Origin: an uncultured Oscillospiraceae bacterium
GTDB taxonomy: Bacteria; Bacillota; Clostridia; Oscillospirales; Ruminococcaceae
Assembly (NCBI GenBank): GCA_910587135.1
Contig: CAJULF010000022.1
Coordinates: 1-44,984 of the forward strand
Length of the DNA: 44,984 bases
Reading direction: 5' to 3'
Position numbers and translations under genes: made by a program
The notes under the pieces: generated by a model
Told to the model about the DNA's origin: nothing
The model's input: the letters and a program-made list of their open reading frames with translations, nothing else
The model's database searches: none
Shown: positions 40,964-44,984 of the stretch, in pieces
Position numbering within the stretch: position 1 is the stretch's first letter
How the letters are laid out: the number at the start of each line of letters is the position of its first letter

Positions 40964-41134
40964 TCAGCCTTCTGCGGGAGCACCTACGGGGCAGGTACCC
41001 GCGCAAGCGCCGCAGTCGATGCAAGCATCGGCGTCGATAACGTACTTGCCGTCACCCTCGGAAATCGCATTTACGGGGCAGCCGTCGGCGCAAGCGCCGC
41101 AAGCGATGCAGTCATCTGAAATTACATATGCCAT
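40964..41134 (-). CDS. 2[4Fe-4S] ferredoxin, 56 aa
   Basis: This small electron carrier is easily missed because it is only 56 aa. It has two clusters of the clostridial pattern CxxCxxCxxxCP: Cys9, 12, 15, 19 and Cys38, 41, 44, 48, in DDCIACGACADGCPVNAI and ACIDCGACAGTCPVGAP. The ribosome binding site is AGGAGGTAA (41141-41149 on the minus strand), 6 bases from the ATG. A promoter lies at 41221-41248 and a strong terminator follows, so it is a single-gene unit. It would serve anaerobic redox reactions in the cytoplasm. Overlapping plus-strand frames here are shadows. Confidence 0.97.
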   Translation of the reverse strand: MAYVISDDCIACGACADGCPVNAISEGDGKYVIDADACIDCGACAGTCPVGAPAEG

Positions 41135-41220
41135 AATAATTTACCTCCTGTATGTATTTGGTTGTGAAAATATGGAATTATCCATATATTGACCTCCGCG
41201 AAAGCGGCAGTCTTTAATAT

Positions 41221-41248
41221 ATTGTATCACTTTTTCGGAAAAAGTCAA
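41221..41248 (-). promoter_or_regulatory. Ferredoxin promoter
   Basis: On the minus strand the elements are -35 TTGACT (41248-41243), a 16-bp spacer, and -10 TACAAT (41226-41221) preceded by TGA. Confidence 0.75.
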
Positions 41249-41409
41249 GACAAAATTTAAATAAATTTATTTCGGAATATTTGTGTATTTTGGCTTAGGC
41301 AACGCTAACACGCTTGACAGGTTCGGGCAATAGTGGTAAAATAAAATTATAAGTTTTCGCTTATAAATCGGAGAAACGCGGCAAGAAGCACACATCACGG
41401 GAGGAGACT

Positions 41410-41844
41410 ATGAAAGAGAAGTTTATATATAAAAGCGATTGGTTTGACTTTTTTGTTTTCCTGTGTCTGATTTCGGGTATCGTGCTTGTAATAGTTTCGT
41501 GGACGGTGTTGTTGGTGTTTTTCGTGGCGTTTATATTTTCGTCGATTTTTCTTTTCAATATGTCGGGGCAGTTCTATGCGGATGACAACTCCGTAAGCTT
41601 CAATCTCGTATTCAAAAAAATAAATATCCCCTACGATTCGATAAAAAGCGCCGAGGTCAGCCGCGAATTTATCAGAGGAGGACGGCTGACGGGTGAGGCA
41701 TACCGCTGTATTGAAACGATAAAATTTACCTGCGAAAGCGGCAAATATCGCTTCAGCACCTTTATAGACGTTGATTCGGAAGCCGTCGCGAAACTCCCGA
41801 GCTGTTGGCGGAACAGTTTGCGCAAAGCAAATTCTCGCGGCTGA
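41410..41844 (+). pseudogene. Membrane protein with two N-terminal helices, probably frameshifted near its end
   Basis: The open frame gives 144 aa: two transmembrane segments (about 12-30 and 32-51), then a cytoplasmic beta-rich part (FNLVFKKINIPYDSIKSAEVSREF) of a PH-like or DUF-type look. GGGAGGAG precedes the ATG. At 41796-41798 (CCC) the frame breaks. One extra C would continue the protein as KLPELLAEQF then AQSKFSRLKNYIDEKTGG, a natural amphipathic ending, whereas the present frame gives the unnatural tail SCWRNSLRKANSRG. In the restored frame no stop occurs before the next gene's ATG, so the original could have been one longer protein. The family was not recognised. Confidence 0.65.
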
Positions 41845-41918
41845 AAAACTACATAGACGAAAAAACGGGAGGGCGTATTACGAATAGCGTTCCCGATAAA
41901 ATAACGGAGGATACCGAT

Positions 41919-42293
41919 ATGCAAAACGAAAACGGAGAAATGCTTTTTGAAAAAACCAAGTGTGATGTTCCGCACAAGCTACACACCCAAACGCTCGAAA
42001 GAGCGGCGAAAAATTGGCAGGACGTTCTTGACCGTGTGCTGGAAATGTTTGATGATGACGATGAGTTTGTTACGCTCACCGTGGGAGATGCGCGGCATAA
42101 TATCCGCTATGTTCAGGCGGTAAGGGATACGCGCGGCGACCGGATCATCGTACAGCTCGGAATAGAGGACGAAAATCACACAAGACTTGTGGAAAAGCTC
42201 TGCGGCGAAAATGAGTGCGTTGAAATTTTCCGTGAGTTTTACGACTCAGCGAGTGTAAGGGATCTGGACAAGTACAAGCCTGTGAAATTCTGA
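41919..42293 (+). CDS. Small acidic soluble protein, function unknown
   Basis: A 124-aa protein starting at an ATG with GGAGG eight bases upstream (41906-41910). It is acidic, with a DDDDEF stretch near residue 50, alternating helix and strand predictions (AAKNWQDVLDRVLEMF, FVTLTVGDARHNIRYVQAV), and no membrane segment. It may be either a separate gene or the C-terminal domain of the preceding frameshifted protein, since the frame is open back to 41805. The next gene begins 21 bp downstream. The size and neighbourhood resemble immunity-type proteins, but this is only an impression. Confidence 0.6.
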   Translation: MQNENGEMLFEKTKCDVPHKLHTQTLERAAKNWQDVLDRVLEMFDDDDEFVTLTVGDARHNIRYVQAVRDTRGDRIIVQLGIEDENHTRLVEKLCGENECVEIFREFYDSASVRDLDKYKPVKF

Positions 42294-42314
42294 TTTTCAA
42301 AAGGGGAAATTATT

Positions 42315-43160
42315 ATGCCAAATATGAAAAAGGGATTTTATTTCCTGCGCGGCAATGTTTATTACGGGGAATATCCCGCGGCTCAGGTGTCGGGAAGAGT
42401 GTGTATTTCCGCATTGAAGCCGGAGCATATTAAAACCGACGTTTCGTTTACCGATAAAGACGACGCGGTGAAGCTGTGGGATAATCACGCTTTTACCGAG
42501 CAGGAATTTACGGATTTTGAGCGTGGTCTGGAAATCATTTTCAAATGCGCGGGTAAAACCGAATTTAAAGAAATAGATTTTACCGCGACCGAAAAGCGGC
42601 TTGGAGTATCTCTGCCGCGCGAAATCAAAATTCTCTATAAATTTCTCGGCGCTGACGGCAGGCTTACCGAGGGAACGGAGCGCTTCCTTTCGCTCGACGA
42701 GTTATACACCGACGGCGGATATATCGTGTTTTACAGAATAAGGAGAACTTTTGTGGGCTTGTCCGTTGACGAGGGAATGGTGGGAGTCTGCCGCAAGGGC
42801 GCATGGGAGTGCTCCGCGGGGGACGAAAATTTTTTCTATGCAATGAACAGGATAGTCGTTAAGACAATATGTTCAATGCCGTTCGTCAGAGAGGGCAAGA
42901 TAACGGGGGAACTCCGCGCGGCTCTGTCGCCCGAGAAAATGCTTCAGGAAACTTTCTCGGGTCGGTTGGATATTCTGGAGGAATATTGGCAGTACGGGAA
43001 TATCGTTCTGTTCAATGAGGGCGGAACGCTCGGCTGGTTCAGGTCGAATGGGTTTTCCGCAAATATTATGATAGGCAGCCGAAACGAGGAACTTTTCAAT
43101 GATGTTCTCGCGGCAAAGCTTGGGGTAAAATGGAGCGATGTTACGCCGAAGAAAATATAG
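42315..43160 (+). CDS. SMI1/KNR4 (SUKH)-like domain protein
   Basis: A 281-aa soluble protein. The central part (about 85-135) shows the SUKH-type pattern: IDFTATEKRLGVSLPREIKILYKFLGADGRL then RFLSLDELY, with the LP and Trp/Phe-rich helix-strand order. The N-terminal 80 residues and C-terminal 140 are less distinctive. SUKH proteins are often immunity proteins to contact-dependent or polymorphic toxins; no toxin is recognised here. AAGGGGAAA precedes the ATG. It follows the small acidic gene by 21 bp on the same strand. Confidence 0.75.
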   Translation: MPNMKKGFYFLRGNVYYGEYPAAQVSGRVCISALKPEHIKTDVSFTDKDDAVKLWDNHAFTEQEFTDFERGLEIIFKCAGKTEFKEIDFTATEKRLGVSLPREIKILYKFLGADGRLTEGTERFLSLDELYTDGGYIVFYRIRRTFVGLSVDEGMVGVCRKGAWECSAGDENFFYAMNRIVVKTICSMPFVREGKITGELRAALSPEKMLQETFSGRLDILEEYWQYGNIVLFNEGGTLGWFRSNGFSANIMIGSRNEELFNDVLAAKLGVKWSDVTPKKI

Positions 43161-43233
43161 GCGGCGCGTTTACGGCTGCATTTCAGTTCAGCTTTCAGAC
43201 CCTTTATTTTACGGATACCGAAGGAGCAAAAAA

Positions 43234-43845
43234 ATGATAAAAAGGTTGTTTTTTGATTTGGGCTCAACTCTTATTGACGAGAGCGAGTGCGCGGAGTACA
43301 GAACGCGCGAATTGCTCAGGCAGCGCGGCGCGCCGTGCAGAGAGGTTCTGGAAAGGCGCATGGCGGAGCTTGCCGCGCAGAACCGTCTGCCGTATAAGGA
43401 CGCGGCAAGGGAGTTCGGGCTTGAAACCGTTAAATGGCCCTGCCATCTTGAAAAGGTATACGATGGTGTTCCGCGGCTTCTTGAAGTTTTATCAAAAAAA
43501 TACCGCTTGGGCGTTATCGCCAATCAGAGCGCAGGAACGGAGCAGCGGCTTGAAAAATACGGTATTCGTCAGTACTTTGATTTAATAATATCCTCCGCCG
43601 AGATAGGATTCAGCAAGCCGGATTTAAAAATATTTGAAATCGCGCTGGATAAAGCGGGCTGTACCTCGTCGGAAACGTATATGATTGGCGACAGACTTGA
43701 CAATGACATAGAACCCGCGGCACAGCTCGGAATGCGCACGATATGGGTAAGACAGGGAACTTTTGCGGGCGGCAGCTTAAATCTTATATGTCACCGCCCC
43801 GACCATACAGTCGACAGGGTAACTGACGTAACGGAATATTTATAG
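43234..43845 (+). CDS. HAD-superfamily hydrolase-like protein with altered motif I
   Basis: A 203-aa protein of the HAD fold. Motif I reads FFDLGSTLID: Asp8 is kept, but the second Asp of DxDxT is Gly10. Motif II is GVIANQS, motif III has Lys in SKPDLKIF, and motif IV is MIGDRLDNDIEPA. The cap helices lie between about 15 and 80. Without the second Asp, ordinary phosphatase chemistry would be impaired, though some HAD members work with a different residue there. The ATG at 43234 after GAAGGAGC is chosen over the open frame from 43138, which lies in non-homologous sequence. Confidence 0.85.
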   Translation: MIKRLFFDLGSTLIDESECAEYRTRELLRQRGAPCREVLERRMAELAAQNRLPYKDAAREFGLETVKWPCHLEKVYDGVPRLLEVLSKKYRLGVIANQSAGTEQRLEKYGIRQYFDLIISSAEIGFSKPDLKIFEIALDKAGCTSSETYMIGDRLDNDIEPAAQLGMRTIWVRQGTFAGGSLNLICHRPDHTVDRVTDVTEYL

Positions 43846-43936
43846 CCCGAGGATATCAAAGAGGTATAATCTCGCTCTGAAAATGTCGGACTTCCCACAT
43901 CATTTTCTGATACAATAACAGCAGGAGGTGAAGAAG

Positions 43937-44809
43937 ATGGATATAAAAGCTTGAACGCGGCTGTTAGGTACATAGATAATAATTTGTGTGAAGAGACAGA
44001 CATTGAAAAAGGGGCTTTAACGGCGGGCATAACCGCTGACAGCTTTCTGCGGTTTTTCAGCTATATGACGGGGATGACGCTTAAAGAATATATCCGCCGC
44101 AGAAGATTGACGCTTGCAGCAAACGATATCCGCGGCAGCAGCGAACGCATTATAGATATCGCCGTTAAATACGGATACGACAGCGCGGATTCATTTTCAA
44201 GGGTTTCACAAAGCAGCATGGCATTACTCCGTCGGAATACCGCAAAAACGGCGGGGAGCTGAAAATATATCCGCCGCTTCCTTCTACATTATTATCAAAG
44301 GAGCGAAAAAGATGGTTTTCAGAATTATCGAGCTTCCCGAAACAGAGCTTTTCGGGATATCGGAGCAGTACGACGGAGAGGGCTATAATAACCGCGAGGA
44401 GCTGCGCAGTAAAATGTGGTGGTCGTCCGACAATACGGCTGTTCCCAATAAAATATGTTGTGCAAAGTGGGACGAAAAGGGCAGCACCGAACTTGACGGC
44501 GTATGGTACGGAATATGGCAGGACGGCAGGTATATGATAGCTCGCGAGAGAGCGGATATTAAAGCTGGTAATATGGAAACGCGCGTACTTCCCGCGGGGA
44601 CATACGCTACGTTCAAAACCGAGCGCGGCGGAAATGCATGGGACGAGTTCCCTAAGCTGTTTGAACAAATATTCGATTCTTGGCTTCCCTCGTCCGGGTA
44701 CAGACAGAAAAGCAACCTTGCCATTGAGGTGCTGCACCTATGGACAGACCGCGAGGTGCGCAGAAAAAACCGCTGGTACGAGGTCTGGATACCCGTCGAG
44801 CCAAAATAA
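43937..44809 (+). pseudogene. AraC-family regulator with GyrI-like domain, broken by three single-base deletions
   Basis: After GGAGGTG (43924-43930), the ATG at 43937 reads five codons and stops. Adding one A to the run 43945-43948 restores MDIKSLNAAVRYIDNNL and an AraC helix-turn-helix (ALTAGITADSFLRFFSYMTGMTLKEYIRRRRL, DIAVKYGYDSADSFSRVF). Adding one T at 44204-44206 continues it as KQHGITPSEYRKNGGELKIYPP (interrupted in the present frame). Adding one T at 44278-44279 gives PLSFYIIIKGAKKM and joins the GyrI-like frame. The three 1-base losses sum to one codon. The original was therefore an AraC-type DNA-binding domain fused to an effector-binding domain of about 290 aa. It may be a true pseudogene or carry sequence errors. 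Confidence 0.82.
44312..44809 (+). CDS. GyrI-like small-molecule-binding domain (C-terminal part of the broken AraC gene)
   Basis: An open frame of 165 aa. The fold of the GyrI-like/AraC effector-binding superfamily is suggested by the start FRIIELPETELFGISEQYDG, the AGTYATFKTERGGNAWDEFPKLFEQIFDSWLPSSGY block and the ending VLHLWTDR then RRKNRWYEVWIPVEPK. No clear ribosome binding site of its own is seen (GGAGCGAAAAAG is a weak candidate, so it might still be made separately). It is best read as the third segment of the frameshifted regulator. Confidence 0.75.
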   Translation: MVFRIIELPETELFGISEQYDGEGYNNREELRSKMWWSSDNTAVPNKICCAKWDEKGSTELDGVWYGIWQDGRYMIARERADIKAGNMETRVLPAGTYATFKTERGGNAWDEFPKLFEQIFDSWLPSSGYRQKSNLAIEVLHLWTDREVRRKNRWYEVWIPVEPK

Positions 44810-44835
44810 TCTTCCCGCCTTTTCAGCACAAAAAT

Positions 44836-44856
44836 GCCCGCCCGAAATGGGCGGGT
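44836..44856 (+). terminator. GC-rich hairpin after the regulator
   Basis: CCCGCCC pairs with GGGCGGG around GAAAT, 27 bp after the last gene. A family-A element begins 3 bp downstream, the same hairpin-plus-element arrangement as at 58-88 and 37944-37973. Confidence 0.75.
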
Positions 44857-44858
44857 AA

Positions 44859-44984
44859 CAGACTGTATATAAAGGTTGACATAGGGCTAATTATTAAAAA
44901 AAATTTCAAAATTTCCGCTAAGCATGCGGAGCGGAAACCGCGTGCGTTTGCGTTCGCAAACGCACGACTTTTTGTAGCTTTAGC
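44859..44984 (+). repeat. Family-A structured repeat, truncated by the window end
   Basis: The left end is CAGACTGTATATAAAGGTTG. It has a shortened first hairpin, TTTCCGCT with AGCGGAAA around a small loop, and a standard second hairpin (GTGCGTTTGCG with CGCAAACGCAC). After ACTTTTTG the sequence departs from the usual GAAATTTC, so the outer stem may be lost in this copy. Confidence 0.85.

Noticed and set aside
40678..40983. 101-codon minus-strand frame between the repeat and the ferredoxin gene
   Set aside because: No ribosome binding site, no recognised family, and it runs across the ferredoxin terminator and into that gene. It might be a mobile-element remnant but cannot be supported.
1..44984. 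CRISPR arrays, tRNA and rRNA genes
   Set aside because: No regularly spaced short direct repeats and no cloverleaf or rRNA-like conserved sequence were seen by eye. Family-A repeats are dispersed and structured, not CRISPR.

Overview
The window looks like the replication-origin region of a Clostridia chromosome, most likely Oscillospiraceae/Ruminococcaceae (inference). It has the Bacillota order dnaA-dnaN-yaaA-recF-remB-gyrB-gyrA-mnmG-rsmG-noc-soj-spo0J-serS, perfect parS sites, a spore protease (gpr), a DUF4179-type anti-sigma factor and low-to-moderate GC. Most genes right of dnaA are on the + strand and the genes left of it are on the - strand, as expected for co-orientation with forks leaving an origin near 3.5-6.3 kb.

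Layout. 1-3042: structured repeats and two tandem large serine recombinases (-), where rpmH/rnpA would often be found. 3043-4197: a divergent structured repeat, then an AT-rich origin region with repeated TTTTCAACA-type sites; the same motif recurs between dnaA and dnaN. 4198-21816: replication, topology, tRNA/rRNA modification and chromosome-partition core, including a 52-aa membrane-protein gene ahead of gyrB and an 88-aa membrane-protein gene between the origin and dnaA. 22165-26506: ABC exporter with a giant coiled-coil FtsX-like permease. 26902-30589: accessory genes (AspA-type hydrolase, DtxR-type regulator, decayed serpin lipoprotein, metallo-beta-lactamase-fold protein with an altered metal motif). 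30962-37677: gpr (-), rpsT, a PNPOx/lipase/SUFU-domain cluster, and an ECF sigma/anti-sigma pair. 38175-41134 (-): MacB-like permease, MacA-like adaptor and a small 2[4Fe-4S] ferredoxin. 41410-44809: accessory genes (SUKH-like, HAD, AraC/GyrI-like), two of which carry single-base homopolymer frameshifts.

The most striking feature is a dispersed family of about 190-bp elements (about ten copies or remnants). Their sequence varies, but they keep an outer stem enclosing two hairpins, a three-way junction. The hairpin arms change in compensatory fashion from copy to copy, and several copies are flanked by duplicated stem-loops. Two further small inverted-repeat families (TIR TAATACTAATTC and GAGCCTGTTTAG) also sit in intergenic gaps. 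No tRNA, rRNA or CRISPR array was recognised.
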